Assembly (NCBI RefSeq): GCF_018070075.1 | Contig: NZ_JAGPXE010000003.1 | Location: forward strand, 434,001 to 498,000 | Direction of reading: 5' to 3' | Source of the DNA: Saccharopolyspora endophytica | Lineage (GTDB): Bacteria; Actinomycetota; Actinomycetes; Mycobacteriales; Pseudonocardiaceae | DNA: 64,000 bases | Shown here: piece by piece, positions 22,634 through 30,922 of the stretch | Layout: each line of letters starts with the position of its first letter | Position numbering within the stretch: the stretch's first letter is position 1 | Program-made: the position numbers and the translations under genes | The notes under the pieces: model-generated | The model's input: only the letters and a program-made list of their open reading frames with translations | Databases searched by the model: none | Told to the model about the DNA's origin: nothing

Positions 22634-23300
22634 GGTAGCGGGTGTGGAGCAGGCCTTGGCACCAGGTCCTGTTGGCTTCGATGCTGATGCGGGTGGTGCG
22701 GGCGATCCTCAGGTGGAGCGGGAGGTCGGCCTGGGTGAGCGGGGTGCCGGTGTCGTCGGTGAGCAGCGGCGCCCGGTCGTCGTCGCGGAGGCCGAGACGT
22801 CGCCGGAGGCGGCGGAGCGCCGTGGTGTCCGGGAGGTCGGCGAGGATGAGATCGGTCAGGTCTTCGTGGGTGCGACCGGATTTGAGCAGGATTCCGGCGA
22901 GGCGCTCCTGCTCGGCGGCGTGGGCCTTGCGCAGGAACACCGCGCGGAGCTCGTCGAGCTCACCGGCGGCGAGGCCGGGGAACGCCGAGTCGAAGCCCTC
23001 CCCCGCCGCGACGCCGGCGTTGATCTCCTCGGCCGCGAAGTGGTCGAGCAGGCGGACCGTCACACGGCCGACCCCCGGCAACGAGCTCAGCGCGCCGTGG
23101 GCGTCGGCGACCATCAGGTAGGCGAAGTTCGGCGCGCAGAAGTAGGTCGGCAGCCGCAGGTCGACCTCCACCCCGTCGCCGACCACCTCGCACCGGGCGA
23201 CGAACCCGAGCTCGGTGATCGGCCGGTCCAGCTCCGGATCGACCACCGAGCCCAGGGCGCGCACCACGACCTCGGTGTCCACAGTAGATATCGCGGTCAT
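22626..23300 (-). CDS. DUF59/MIP18-type protein of a propane-monooxygenase-like accessory cluster
   Basis: A 224-residue protein. The N-terminal about 100 residues form an iron-sulfur-assembly (MIP18/DUF59) domain: VRALGSVVDPELDRPITELG, then LRLPTYFCAPNFAYLMV with its conserved Cys. The C-terminal half is helical and basic and unfamiliar. The ATG overlaps the upstream amidohydrolase stop (ATGA). Genes of this kind accompany propane-type di-iron monooxygenases and may help assemble them. Its 3' end touches the 24-bp repeat array. Confidence 0.8.
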   Translation of the reverse strand: MTAISTVDTEVVVRALGSVVDPELDRPITELGFVARCEVVGDGVEVDLRLPTYFCAPNFAYLMVADAHGALSSLPGVGRVTVRLLDHFAAEEINAGVAAGEGFDSAFPGLAAGELDELRAVFLRKAHAAEQERLAGILLKSGRTHEDLTDLILADLPDTTALRRLRRRLGLRDDDRAPLLTDDTGTPLTQADLPLHLRIARTTRISIEANRTWCQGLLHTRYPH

Positions 23301-24301
23301 CGGGCCACCGCCTCCCGCGCGGACGGGATCTGCACCGGCACCTCGATGTCGTAGAGCTTGGCCATGTTCAGGCCCAGGACCTTGCGCTTGATGTCCGGGG
23401 TGAGCACGCCGTACTCGGACTGCATGTCCTCCGGGATCTGGAAGTCCACGAACTTCTCGATCAGCCACTTCGGCGTCCAGATCGCGTAGTCGCTGGCGAA
23501 GGTCAGCCGGTTCTCATCCAGCCAGTACAGCAGCTCACCGATGATCTGGGCGAAGTAGCGCGGCCGGGAGTGGATGAAGGGCATCGCCACCGCCAGACCG
23601 CCGTAGACGTTGGGCTCCTGCGTGGCGATCCAGCAGAAGTCCTCCAGCCGCGGCAGGCCGCAGTGCTCGACGATGAAGTTCAGCTCCGGGAACTCGGTGG
23701 CCGCGTCGTCGACGTCGGCGACGTCGAAGGCGTCCCGGTTGAGCGGGTAGATCGTCGGCCCCTTGTGCACGTGGATGTTGCGGATTCCCAGCTCCTGGCA
23801 CTTGTCCAGGTACCGGTAGGACCACGGGTCGGAGAGCTTCCAGCCCTTGGAGGCGCCCTTCCACTCGGCGGTGTAGAGCTTCACGCCACGCAGGTTCCAG
23901 CGCTCCGCCTGCCGCTCCAGCGCGGTCAGCCCCTCGTCCTCGTCACGCGGGTCCCAGCTGCCGTTGACGATGAAGCGCTCCGGGTACTTCTCGGCGAGCG
24001 TCCCGTCCCGCTCGGTGGTGTTGAAGCCGTTGACGAAGAAGTCGGTGAGGTAGGTCGGCTGGAAGATGGCCTTGTCGACGTAGCCGACCTCGAACAGGTC
24101 GTGCAGCACGTCTTGCTCGCTCTGCAGCTGGAAGTGCTCCAGCGACCACTTGTGCTCCTCCGGGCTGAGGTTGGAGTGGTAGTCGTAGAAGCAGTTGAGG
24201 AACCCGGTGCCGTAGCGGTTGGCCTGGTTGGCGGGCGTGCCATCCCAGAAGTGGATGTGCCCGTCCACGATGAAGTACTGCTCGTCGCCCTTGACGTACA
24301 T
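23297..24301 (-). CDS. Amidohydrolase family protein (monooxygenase-associated type)
   Basis: A 334-residue TIM-barrel metal hydrolase of the amidohydrolase_2 kind. The metal-binding DGHIHFWDG is near residue 14, HVHKGPT and VEHCGLPRL supply further ligands, and FASDYAIW holds the catalytic Asp. The protein is unusually rich in aromatic residues. Versions with this wording occur next to propane/phenol-type monooxygenases in Rhodococcus and mycobacteria (from memory). It lies 13 bases after the alcohol dehydrogenase and overlaps the DUF59 gene. True substrate unknown. Confidence 0.85.
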   Translation of the reverse strand: MYVKGDEQYFIVDGHIHFWDGTPANQANRYGTGFLNCFYDYHSNLSPEEHKWSLEHFQLQSEQDVLHDLFEVGYVDKAIFQPTYLTDFFVNGFNTTERDGTLAEKYPERFIVNGSWDPRDEDEGLTALERQAERWNLRGVKLYTAEWKGASKGWKLSDPWSYRYLDKCQELGIRNIHVHKGPTIYPLNRDAFDVADVDDAATEFPELNFIVEHCGLPRLEDFCWIATQEPNVYGGLAVAMPFIHSRPRYFAQIIGELLYWLDENRLTFASDYAIWTPKWLIEKFVDFQIPEDMQSEYGVLTPDIKRKVLGLNMAKLYDIEVPVQIPSAREAVAR

Positions 24302-24314
24302 GTCCGCGTCCTTC

Positions 24315-25343
24315 CTATGGCACCAGAATTGCTCGACCGCCGGGAATGCGGCCGGCGTCGAGATCGGCGAGCGCGTCCAGCGCCTCGTCCAGCCCGTACT
24401 TGCGCGTGCGCAGCGAGACCTGGCCCCGCGCGGTCAGCGCCATCAGCTCGTCGAGGTCGTTGTAGGAGCCGACGAGGTTGCCGATCACGTTGATCTCGCG
24501 GGAGATCACGTCGATGGTCGGGATGTCGACCTTCCCGCCGTAGCCGATGACGAAGTACGAGCCCGCCTGCCTGGTCAGCGCCACGCCCTCGGCCTCGGTA
24601 CCGCCCTCCCCGACGAAGTCGAGCACCACGTGGGCGCCCTGACCTGCGGTGATCTCCAGCGCGGTGTCGACCTGCGAGCCGTCGGCGAGCACGGCGTGGT
24701 GGGCCCCGAGCTGCGTCGCGAGGTCCAGCGCCTCCTGCGATCGGTCGATGACGGTGATCTCGGCGGGCGTCATGGCCAGCAACGACTGCAGACCGATGTG
24801 GCCGAGCCCGCCCGCGCCGATGACGATCACGTGGGTGCCCGCGTGCAGCAGCGGCACGGCCTTGCGCACCGCGTGGTAGGCCGTGAGCCCCGCATCGGCC
24901 AGGGCGGCGACGTCGGCGGGTTCCAGACCGTCGTCGAGGCGGACCACCGAGCGGGCGTTGGTCAGCATCAGCTCGGCCATGCCGCCGTCGGCGTTGATGC
25001 CGGGGAAGCGGGAGTTCTCGCAGTGCACGTCGTCGCCGGAGCGGCAGGCCCGGCAGAGCCCGCAGGTCACCAGCGGGTGCAGGATGACGCGGTCACCGGG
25101 AGCGGTGTTGCTGACCGCCGAGCCGACCTCGCGGACCGTTCCGGCGTTCTCGTGGCCGATGACGTAGGGCAGCGCGACGCCGCTCTTGTCCTTCCACTGG
25201 CCTTCGATGATGTGCAGGTCGGTCCGGCAGACACCGGCGGCGTTGATCTCCACCAGCACGTCCCAGGGGCCGGTGACCTCGGGATCCGGGACCGATTCGA
25301 CGACAGGCTTCTGCTCGTACTCGTGCACGCGTACCGCTCGCAC
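24315..25343 (-). CDS. Zinc-dependent alcohol dehydrogenase, PrmE-like
   Basis: A 342-residue medium-chain dehydrogenase. Catalytic zinc ligands are visible in GVCRTDLHI and GHENAG, structural zinc cysteines in CGLCRACRSGDDVHC, and the NAD site in VIGAGGLGHIG. The sequence resembles the alcohol dehydrogenase encoded with Rhodococcus propane monooxygenase, which oxidises propanol. The GTG at 25343 has GGAGG upstream; a longer frame adds a low-complexity leader without a ribosome site. It is the first gene of a three-gene operon, but no monooxygenase gene is in the window. Confidence 0.9.
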   Translation of the reverse strand: MRAVRVHEYEQKPVVESVPDPEVTGPWDVLVEINAAGVCRTDLHIIEGQWKDKSGVALPYVIGHENAGTVREVGSAVSNTAPGDRVILHPLVTCGLCRACRSGDDVHCENSRFPGINADGGMAELMLTNARSVVRLDDGLEPADVAALADAGLTAYHAVRKAVPLLHAGTHVIVIGAGGLGHIGLQSLLAMTPAEITVIDRSQEALDLATQLGAHHAVLADGSQVDTALEITAGQGAHVVLDFVGEGGTEAEGVALTRQAGSYFVIGYGGKVDIPTIDVISREINVIGNLVGSYNDLDELMALTARGQVSLRTRKYGLDEALDALADLDAGRIPGGRAILVP

Positions 25344-25492
25344 CGCCGACCACCTCCGGCTCGACCAGGACGGGTCCGTCCCAGGTTGCGCCGAAGCGGC
25401 CATGACCGCCCGTCGGGCCGGGCCGTCTGACTCGGTCAAGTCGGGCGATCAGCGATGCCGCCCGGGCGGATGCGCTTGCCGCGCAGAGCGGT

Positions 25493-25882
25493 TCAGGCGT
25501 CGACCCAGCCGTGGCGGACAGCGATCTGGGTGAGCTTCTGGCGAACCTGCAGGATCTGCTCGGCGGTCATCGTCGGCGCGGAGGTCAGCAGCGCTTCGGT
25601 GACGGTCTCGTGGAACTCCTTCGCCGAGAGCACGTCGAAGAGCTCCTCCTCCGGCGGCTGCTCGCCGGGCGCGGCGGACTGGCGCAGGATCTGGACGTTG
25701 GAGGCCTTGGGGCCGCGGTCGCTGTCCTCGGGGTCGAACTCGACGACCACACCGGGGGCGACCAGCCGCTTGTCGAAGGTCAGGTCGTTGACGTGGATGA
25801 AGACGTCCTCGCCACCCCCGTCGGGCGCCACGAACCCGTACCCGCGCACCTCGTCGAACCGGACGACCTTGCCCGTGACCAT
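25493..25882 (-). CDS. Cold-shock-domain protein with C-terminal extension
   Basis: A 129-residue protein. Residues 1-65 form a cold-shock domain (TGKVVRFDEVRGYGFVAPDG, then EDVFIHVNDL) with both RNA-binding motifs. A helical extension follows (AKEFHETVTEALL, AEQILQVRQKLTQIAV), about twice the length of ordinary CspA proteins; this longer form is common in actinobacteria. I chose the ATG at 25882 because the domain starts there; a GTG at 25891 is possible. Probably an RNA chaperone. Single gene. Confidence 0.9.
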   Translation of the reverse strand: MVTGKVVRFDEVRGYGFVAPDGGGEDVFIHVNDLTFDKRLVAPGVVVEFDPEDSDRGPKASNVQILRQSAAPGEQPPEEELFDVLSAKEFHETVTEALLTSAPTMTAEQILQVRQKLTQIAVRHGWVDA

Positions 25883-25982
25883 CTTCGGCACCCCACCTTC
25901 ACCCCGTACCCGCACCGCAGGTCAGGCACTCTACCTGCGGTCACATCGGCGGGGCGAACCCAGTGCCGGTGCGGTCCGCGGA

Positions 25983-26183
25983 CTACCGGCGCGGCATCGG
26001 GATGTCGGTGTCGGGGCGGCTGCGCTCCTTGGGTCCGTGCTCGATGAAATCCGCGGCGAACTTGATCCCGGCCTGGTAGGCCTCCACCCGGGCACGGCCG
26101 ATCTCGGCCTCGATCGTCTCCGGGTGCAGCTCCTCAGCCAGCGAGCGCATCTCCGCCAAGCGACTGCGGGTCTCCTCATCCAT
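25983..26183 (-). CDS. Hypothetical small charged protein
   Basis: A 66-residue, mostly helical acidic protein (MDEETRSRLAEMRSLAEELH, then AGIKFAADFIEHGPKERS). No membrane segment or known motif. GGAAGG lies 11-12 bases upstream of the chosen ATG; an ATG at 26210 would give 75 residues. Family not recognised. It stands alone between the cold-shock gene and the divergent enoyl-CoA hydratase. Confidence 0.55.
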   Translation of the reverse strand: MDEETRSRLAEMRSLAEELHPETIEAEIGRARVEAYQAGIKFAADFIEHGPKERSRPDTDIPMPRR

Positions 26184-26331
26184 GTGTGCGCCATCCTTCC
26201 GCGTGAACATCTCCGGAGATCCTCACTGGTTTTCACGTTCTTCGCACGGCCGACGGACAGGCTAGTCGCGAACCCCGACCGATCCCGATCAGGTGAAGAC
26301 CGCCCCGCCGTTAGCCCCGCCACGACCCGGG

Positions 26332-26343
26332 GTCACCGGTGAC
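26332..26343. promoter_or_regulatory. 12-bp palindrome upstream of the enoyl-CoA hydratase
   Basis: GTCACCGGTGAC, a perfect palindrome 53 bp upstream of the start and just before a possible -10 (TACGAT, about 26354-26359). A short GC-rich palindrome can arise by chance, so this is weak. Confidence 0.25.
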
Positions 26344-26395
26344 GATCAGCGGATACGATCCGCCGGGCAGCGGGAGGCAACGGCGCGGAGGTGGC

Positions 26396-27151
26396 ATGAG
26401 CAGCGGGGAACTGCGACTGGAAGTCGATCAGAACGTGGCCCGGATCACGATCGACAACGCCGGCAAGCGCAACGCGATGAACGCCGCCATGTGGCGACGG
26501 CTGCCCGAACTGCTCGCCGAGGCCACCGCCGACCCCGAGATCCGGGTCGTGGTGCTCACCGGTGCCGGTGACGCGTTCTGCGCCGGCGCCGACATCTCCG
26601 AGCTGCACGAGATCGAGAGCCCCGAGGGCAGCGCCACCGAACCGGCGGAGCGGGCGCTGCTGGAGTGCCCGCTGCCGACGATCGCGCTGATCAACGGCCT
26701 GTGCATCGGCGGTGGCTGCCAGCTGGCGGCGGCCTGCGATCTGCGCATCGCCGCCGAGTCCGCCGTCTTCGGCATCACCCCGGCCAAGCTCGGCGTGGTG
26801 TACCCGCCTTCGAGCATCGCGCGGCTGACCGAGCTGGTCGGACCGTCGGCGGCGAAGTTGCTGCTGTTCTCCGCGGACTTCTTCAACGCGCCGCGCGCCC
26901 TGGCCATGCGACTGGTCGACGAGGTCGTGGCCGACCCGGCGGAGCGGGTGGCCGAGCTGGCCGGGACCATCGCGGGACGGTCCCAGCTGAGCGTGCGCGC
27001 GGCCAAGGAGCTGGTGGACCTGGCCGGGCGCAGCGAGCCGCTGGCCGAGCGGGCCGAGCACTGGCACGACGTCGCGGTCAAGACGGGCGAGACCGCCGAG
27101 GGCGTCGGCGCGTTCCTCGAACGCCGTTTGCCGGTTTTCCCGTTCGCCTAG
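26396..27151 (+). CDS. Enoyl-CoA hydratase/isomerase family protein
   Basis: A 251-residue crotonase-fold protein. The oxyanion-hole segments FCAGADISEL and LCIGGGCQLAAACDLRIA are present, as is the trimerisation helix region FFNAPRALAMRLVDEVV. It could hydrate or isomerise an acyl-CoA. The second catalytic Glu of classical hydratases is replaced in the TPAKLGVVYPP region, so an isomerase or other crotonase activity is also possible. GGAGG precedes the ATG at 26396. Single gene. Confidence 0.9.
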   Translation: MSSGELRLEVDQNVARITIDNAGKRNAMNAAMWRRLPELLAEATADPEIRVVVLTGAGDAFCAGADISELHEIESPEGSATEPAERALLECPLPTIALINGLCIGGGCQLAAACDLRIAAESAVFGITPAKLGVVYPPSSIARLTELVGPSAAKLLLFSADFFNAPRALAMRLVDEVVADPAERVAELAGTIAGRSQLSVRAAKELVDLAGRSEPLAERAEHWHDVAVKTGETAEGVGAFLERRLPVFPFA

Positions 27152-27333
27152 CGGCACTTCGCGTCCGAGCACGTCATCCCGCAGTTCACTCCTCTGTGGA
27201 CGGTGAAGCGGAACCGCCGTTACCGCGCGCTACACGCACTGTTCATCCTTTTCGCGATGATCAGTCCACGCGCGCCGATCTACCGTCGCGGTACCCGAGC
27301 ACATGAACTCCCACCGCGCACCGGAGGAAAACC

Positions 27334-28476
27334 GTGGAACGTCGCACCTTCCTGCGCGCCGCCGTCACCGGCGGTGCCGCTGTCGCGTTCGGCTTCAGCG
27401 TGACCCGCGAGGCCATCGCCTACCCGGCGCAGACCGGGCCCAGCCCGTACGGCCCGCTGCAGGCCGCCGACGCCAACGGCCTCGAACTGCCCGCGAACTT
27501 CACCAGCCGGGTGCTCGCCCACACCGGCGAGACCGTCGCCGGGACCGGCCACACCTGGCACGGTGCGCCGGACGGCGGTGCTTGCTTCGCCGACGGCGAC
27601 GGCTGGATCTACGTGTCCAACTCCGAGCTCCCGCTGGGCACCGGCGGCGTCAGCGCGCTGCGCTTCGACGCCACGGCCACCATCACCGGCGCCTACCCGA
27701 TCCTGACCGGCACCACGCAGAACTGCTCGGGCGGCGCGACTCCGTGGAACACCTGGCTGTCCTGCGAGGAGACCGACCGCGGCTACGTCTTCGAGACCGA
27801 CCCGTGGGGCGGTGAGGCGGTCCGCCGCGACGCGATGGGCCGGTTCAAGCACGAGGCCGCTGCCGCCGACCCGGACCGCAAGGTCGTCTACCTGACCGAG
27901 GACGAGTCCGACGGCAACTTCTACCGCTTCGTGCCGACCACCTGGGGCGACATGTCGGCCGGCACGCTGCAGGTCCTCGCCGGGGCCGATGACGCGCTGA
28001 CCTGGGTCGACGTTCCGGACCCGACGGGCGCCACGATCCGCACCCGCCACCAGGTCGACACCGCGCGCGTCTTCGACGGCGGCGAGGGCGCCTACTACCG
28101 CAACGGCACCTGCTTCTTCACCACCAAGGGCGACAACCGCGTCTGGGCCTACGACGCGGTGGCCAACGCGCTCCACGTCGCCTACGACGACGACCTCACC
28201 CAGGACGGTCCGCTGAGCGGCGTCGACAACATCACCGGCACCGCGACCGGAGACCTCTACGTCGCCGAGGACGGCGGCAACATGGAGATCTGCATCATCA
28301 CGCCCGACGACGTGGTGGCGCCGTTCCTGCGGGTGGTCGGCCAGGACGAGTCCGAGCTGTGCGGCGTGGCGTTCAACCCGGCGGGCGACCGGCTGTACTT
28401 CTCCTCGCAGCGCGGACCGGCCGGCAGCAGCTCCGACGGTTACACCTACGAGATCACCGGCCCGTTCCGGAAGTGA
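27334..28476 (+). CDS. PhoX-like exported protein (DUF839 family)
   Basis: A 380-residue protein with a twin-arginine signal (ERRTFLRAAVTGG followed by a hydrophobic stretch). The mature part matches the PhoX/DUF839 family: LSCEETDRGYVFE, GRFKHEAAA, YLTEDESDGNFYRF, NITGTATGDLYVAEDGG and LCGVAFNPAGDRLYFSSQRG, all propeller-strand motifs with metal-binding acidic residues. Members are calcium/iron-dependent phosphatases; this one is shorter than classical PhoX (over 500 residues), so the activity is uncertain. The GTG has CGGAGG upstream. Confidence 0.86.
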   Translation: MERRTFLRAAVTGGAAVAFGFSVTREAIAYPAQTGPSPYGPLQAADANGLELPANFTSRVLAHTGETVAGTGHTWHGAPDGGACFADGDGWIYVSNSELPLGTGGVSALRFDATATITGAYPILTGTTQNCSGGATPWNTWLSCEETDRGYVFETDPWGGEAVRRDAMGRFKHEAAAADPDRKVVYLTEDESDGNFYRFVPTTWGDMSAGTLQVLAGADDALTWVDVPDPTGATIRTRHQVDTARVFDGGEGAYYRNGTCFFTTKGDNRVWAYDAVANALHVAYDDDLTQDGPLSGVDNITGTATGDLYVAEDGGNMEICIITPDDVVAPFLRVVGQDESELCGVAFNPAGDRLYFSSQRGPAGSSSDGYTYEITGPFRK

Positions 28477-28479
28477 TCG

Positions 28480-28941
28480 TCACCTGGCGTCCAGGGCGCG
28501 GCGGCTGGCCGAGATGACCTTGGTCAGGGCCCCGTGGAGCTCTTCGAGCTCGGAGAGCTCCACGCCCAGGGTCTCGACGATCTGGTAAGGGATCTTCTCG
28601 GCTTCGGCGCGCAGCCGCGCGCCCTCCTCGGTCAGCGCAACCTCCAGCCTGCGCTCGTCGCTGCGGCTGCGGGTGCGCAGCACGTAGCCCACCGATTCCA
28701 GGCGCTTGAGCAGCGGCGACAGCGTGGCCGCGTCGGCGTGCAGCACGTCGCAGAGGTCGGTGACCGAGCGCGGCGAGCGTTCCCAGAGCGCGAGCATCAC
28801 CAGGTACTGCGGGTGCGTGAGGTTCATCGGCGCCAGCAGCGGCCGGTACAGCGAGATGACGTTGCGGGAGGCGACCGACAGCGCGAAGCACACCTGGCGG
28901 TCGAGGGCGAGCGGGTCCTCGCCCAGGTCGGGAGTCTGCAC
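28480..28941 (-). CDS. MarR family regulator, OhrR-like
   Basis: A 153-residue winged-helix protein. The N-terminal RQVCFALSVASRNVISLYRP has a Cys at residue 18 in the place of the redox-active Cys of OhrR, and LTHPQYLVMLALWE follows. The DNA-binding helix region reads DAATLSPLLKRLESVGYVLR and the wing SRSDERRLEVALT. OhrR senses organic peroxides, but no ohr gene is next door. It is transcribed divergently from a DUF5313 gene; a CTAA-TAG-TTAG palindrome lies between. It converges with PhoX. Confidence 0.88.
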   Translation of the reverse strand: MQTPDLGEDPLALDRQVCFALSVASRNVISLYRPLLAPMNLTHPQYLVMLALWERSPRSVTDLCDVLHADAATLSPLLKRLESVGYVLRTRSRSDERRLEVALTEEGARLRAEAEKIPYQIVETLGVELSELEELHGALTKVISASRRALDAR

Positions 28942-28968
28942 GGGGTCAGCTTACTCACCTTCCACTAC

Positions 28969-28987
28969 GCGCTAATAGTTAGTGTGC
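28969..28987. promoter_or_regulatory. MarR-type operator candidate between divergent genes
   Basis: GCGCTAA-TAG-TTAGTGTGC, an imperfect inverted repeat with a perfect CTAA-TAG-TTAG core. It lies 28 bp upstream of the MarR start and 14 bp upstream of the DUF5313 start. TAAATA at 28988-28993 ends seven bases before the GTG at 29001, the spacing expected of a -10 box for a leaderless transcript. Confidence 0.45.
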
Positions 28988-29000
28988 TAAATATCGGGGT

Positions 29001-29408
29001 GTGAGCCAACACCCCGACGCCCGCCTCGTGCGACCGAATCCGCTGCTGTGGATCTGGTACGCCTTCGGCGGCCGCCTGCCCGCACGGCACCGCGAGTGGG
29101 TGCTCCACGACGTCACCTGCCGGACCTGGGTGCTGCGGCACACCGCGCGCAGCCTCGTCCAGATCTCACCCGGGCTGCTGTTCCTGCTGCTCCCGGGCCC
29201 GCTGTGGATCCGAGTGATGTCGGTGCTCGGCGGTGTCATCCTCGCGCTGTGGTACTCGCTGTCCTACATGGAGCACACCTGCGAGTACCGGCTGCACAAG
29301 CACGGCTTCCCCATCGGCACCGGCCGGTCCACGCGCGAAGCCGCCCACACCGAGGCTCGTGCCAAGCGCGCCTCCCGCTACGACGAGATCTACCGCAACA
29401 ACGGCTGA
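29001..29408 (+). CDS. DUF5313 family membrane protein
   Basis: A 135-residue protein recognised by RPNPLLWIWYAFGGRLPARH and the tail EYRLHKHGFP. Two hydrophobic segments (about 52-66 and 71-88) suggest a hairpin in the membrane, with both ends basic and cytoplasmic. The family is actinobacterial and uncharacterised. There is no ribosome site; a -10-like TAAATA seven bases upstream suggests leaderless translation from GTG. Divergent from the OhrR-like regulator, so peroxide or redox control is possible. Confidence 0.75.
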   Translation: MSQHPDARLVRPNPLLWIWYAFGGRLPARHREWVLHDVTCRTWVLRHTARSLVQISPGLLFLLLPGPLWIRVMSVLGGVILALWYSLSYMEHTCEYRLHKHGFPIGTGRSTREAAHTEARAKRASRYDEIYRNNG

Positions 29409-29433
29409 GCGCTCGTGCGCCCAGGTGAGCCCG

Positions 29434-29461
29434 GTGGCAATCCCGGTTGCCACGGTGGCAA
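29434..29461. promoter_or_regulatory. Three alternating GTGGCAA half-sites upstream of the XRE-cupin gene
   Basis: GTGGCAA (29434-29440), TTGCCAC (29447-29453) and GTGGCAA (29455-29461) form two overlapping perfect inverted repeats with spacers of six and one bases. The last ends nine bases before the GTG start. Autoregulation by the encoded HTH protein is the likely meaning. Confidence 0.6.
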
Positions 29462-29470
29462 GGTGGGTGG

Positions 29471-30073
29471 GTGGACGCGGAATTCGGGCAAGCACTGGAC
29501 GCCGTCGGGCCAAGGTTGCGGGCGCTGAGACGGCAGCGGGAAACGACCCTCGCGGACCTCTCGAAGGCCACCGGGATCTCGGTGAGCACCCTGTCGAGGT
29601 TGGAGTCCGGCTCGCGCAAACCGACCCTCGAACTGCTGCTGCCGCTGGCCAAGGCGCACGGGGTCACGCTCGACGAGCTCGTCGACGCCCCGCCCACCGG
29701 CGACCCGCGGGTGCACCTGCGGCCGGTCAAGCGGGGCGGCCTGACGATGCTGCCGCTGACCCGGCGCGCGGGTGGCATCCAGGCGTACAAGCTGATCCTC
29801 CCGGCGGGGAGCCGCCGCAACGAGCCCGATCCGCAGACCCACGAGGGATACGAGTGGCTCTACGTCCTCAACGGCCGGCTGCGCATGGTGCTCGGCGAGC
29901 ACGACGTGGTGCTCTCCCCCGGCGAGGCCGCCGAGTTCGACACCCGGGTCCCGCACTGGTTCGGCGCCGCCGACGACGAGGCCGTGGAGTTCCTGAGCCT
30001 GTTCGGCAAGCAGGGCGAACGAGCCCACCTCCGCGCCCGCCCGAAGCAGGCTCCCGACGGCCAGGGGTCGTGA
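29471..30073 (+). CDS. XRE-cupin transcriptional regulator
   Basis: A 200-residue protein. The N-terminal helix-turn-helix reads LRALRRQRETTLADLSKATG and SVSTLSRLESGSRKPTLELL. The C-terminal cupin has THEGYEWLYVLNGRLRMVLG and LSPGEAAEFDTRVPHWFGA, with His/Glu residues that could hold a metal or small ligand. Start GTG at 29471; an upstream in-frame TTG would sit inside the operator block. Such proteins control amino acid, polyamine or antibiotic genes; the target besides itself is unknown. Confidence 0.9.
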   Translation: MDAEFGQALDAVGPRLRALRRQRETTLADLSKATGISVSTLSRLESGSRKPTLELLLPLAKAHGVTLDELVDAPPTGDPRVHLRPVKRGGLTMLPLTRRAGGIQAYKLILPAGSRRNEPDPQTHEGYEWLYVLNGRLRMVLGEHDVVLSPGEAAEFDTRVPHWFGAADDEAVEFLSLFGKQGERAHLRARPKQAPDGQGS

Positions 30074-30154
30074 TCTCCCCACCTGCGCCCTCACCCGATC
30101 TTCCTCGGCGAGTTAGGTTGAGCGCCGACGGCTGAGGTTCGAGGAGGAGTATCG

Positions 30155-30895
30155 ATGGGCAAGCCAACGCCGGTGGCGGTGGTCACCGGGGCCAGCAGCG
30201 GGATCGGCGCCGCCAGCGCCAAGGCCCTGGCCGAGGCGGGCTTCGAGGTGGTGCTCGGTGCGCGCCGGCTGGACCGGTTGCAGGAGATCGCCGACCCCAT
30301 CGGGGGCCGGGCGCTGGAGCTCGACGTCACCGACCAGTCCTCGGTCGACGCGTTCACCGACGCCGTCGAGCGCTGCGACCTGCTGGTGAACAACGCGGGC
30401 GGCGCGGTCGGCTCCGAGACCATCCTGGACGCCAAGGACGAGGACTGGCAGTGGATGTACGAGACCAACGTGATGGGCACCCTGCGGGTGACCCGCGCGC
30501 TGCTGCCCAAGCTGCTGGAGTCCGGTGACGGGCAGGTCATCAACATCGGTTCGGTCGCGGGCCGCGAGCCCTACGCCACCGGCGGCGGCTACAACGCGGC
30601 CAAGCACGCGGTCGCGGCGCTGACGCGCGTGCTGCGGCTGGAGATGTTCGGCCAGCCGATCCGGGTGTGCGAGATCGACCCCGGCCTGGTCCAGACGGAG
30701 TTCAGCCTGGTCCGCTTCCGCGGCGACCAGGAGAAGGCCGACGCCGTCTACCAGGACACCAACCCGCTCACCGCGGAGGACGTCGCCGAGACCGTCTCCT
30801 GGGTGGCGACCCGTCCCCCGCACGTCAACGTCGACCAGATCCTGCTGCTGGCACGCGACCAGACCTCGGCGCGCGTGATCCACCGCTCGGAGTGA
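30155..30895 (+). CDS. Short-chain dehydrogenase (YdfG-like)
   Basis: A 246-residue SDR. Seen: TGASSGIGAASA at the N-terminus, LVNNAGGAVG, the catalytic Ser in NIGSVAG and YNAAK. The C-terminal ENTEF-like EIDPGLVQTEFSLVRFRGD and the VSWVATRPPHVNVDQILLLA tail match the YdfG/serine-3-dehydrogenase group, which oxidises 3-hydroxy acids such as L-serine or L-allo-threonine. The neighbour, convergent at its end, is a threonine dehydratase-like gene. GGAGGAG precedes the ATG. Confidence 0.9.
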   Translation: MGKPTPVAVVTGASSGIGAASAKALAEAGFEVVLGARRLDRLQEIADPIGGRALELDVTDQSSVDAFTDAVERCDLLVNNAGGAVGSETILDAKDEDWQWMYETNVMGTLRVTRALLPKLLESGDGQVINIGSVAGREPYATGGGYNAAKHAVAALTRVLRLEMFGQPIRVCEIDPGLVQTEFSLVRFRGDQEKADAVYQDTNPLTAEDVAETVSWVATRPPHVNVDQILLLARDQTSARVIHRSE

Positions 30896-30922
30896 CCGGC
30901 GCCGGGGCTGGGCGCCGCGCGT

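Noticed and set aside
27184-27260. GTTCA-type motifs before the PhoX-like gene as a possible Pho box
   Set aside because: The two GTTCA occurrences are over 50 bp apart, not in the 11-bp direct-repeat spacing of PhoP boxes.
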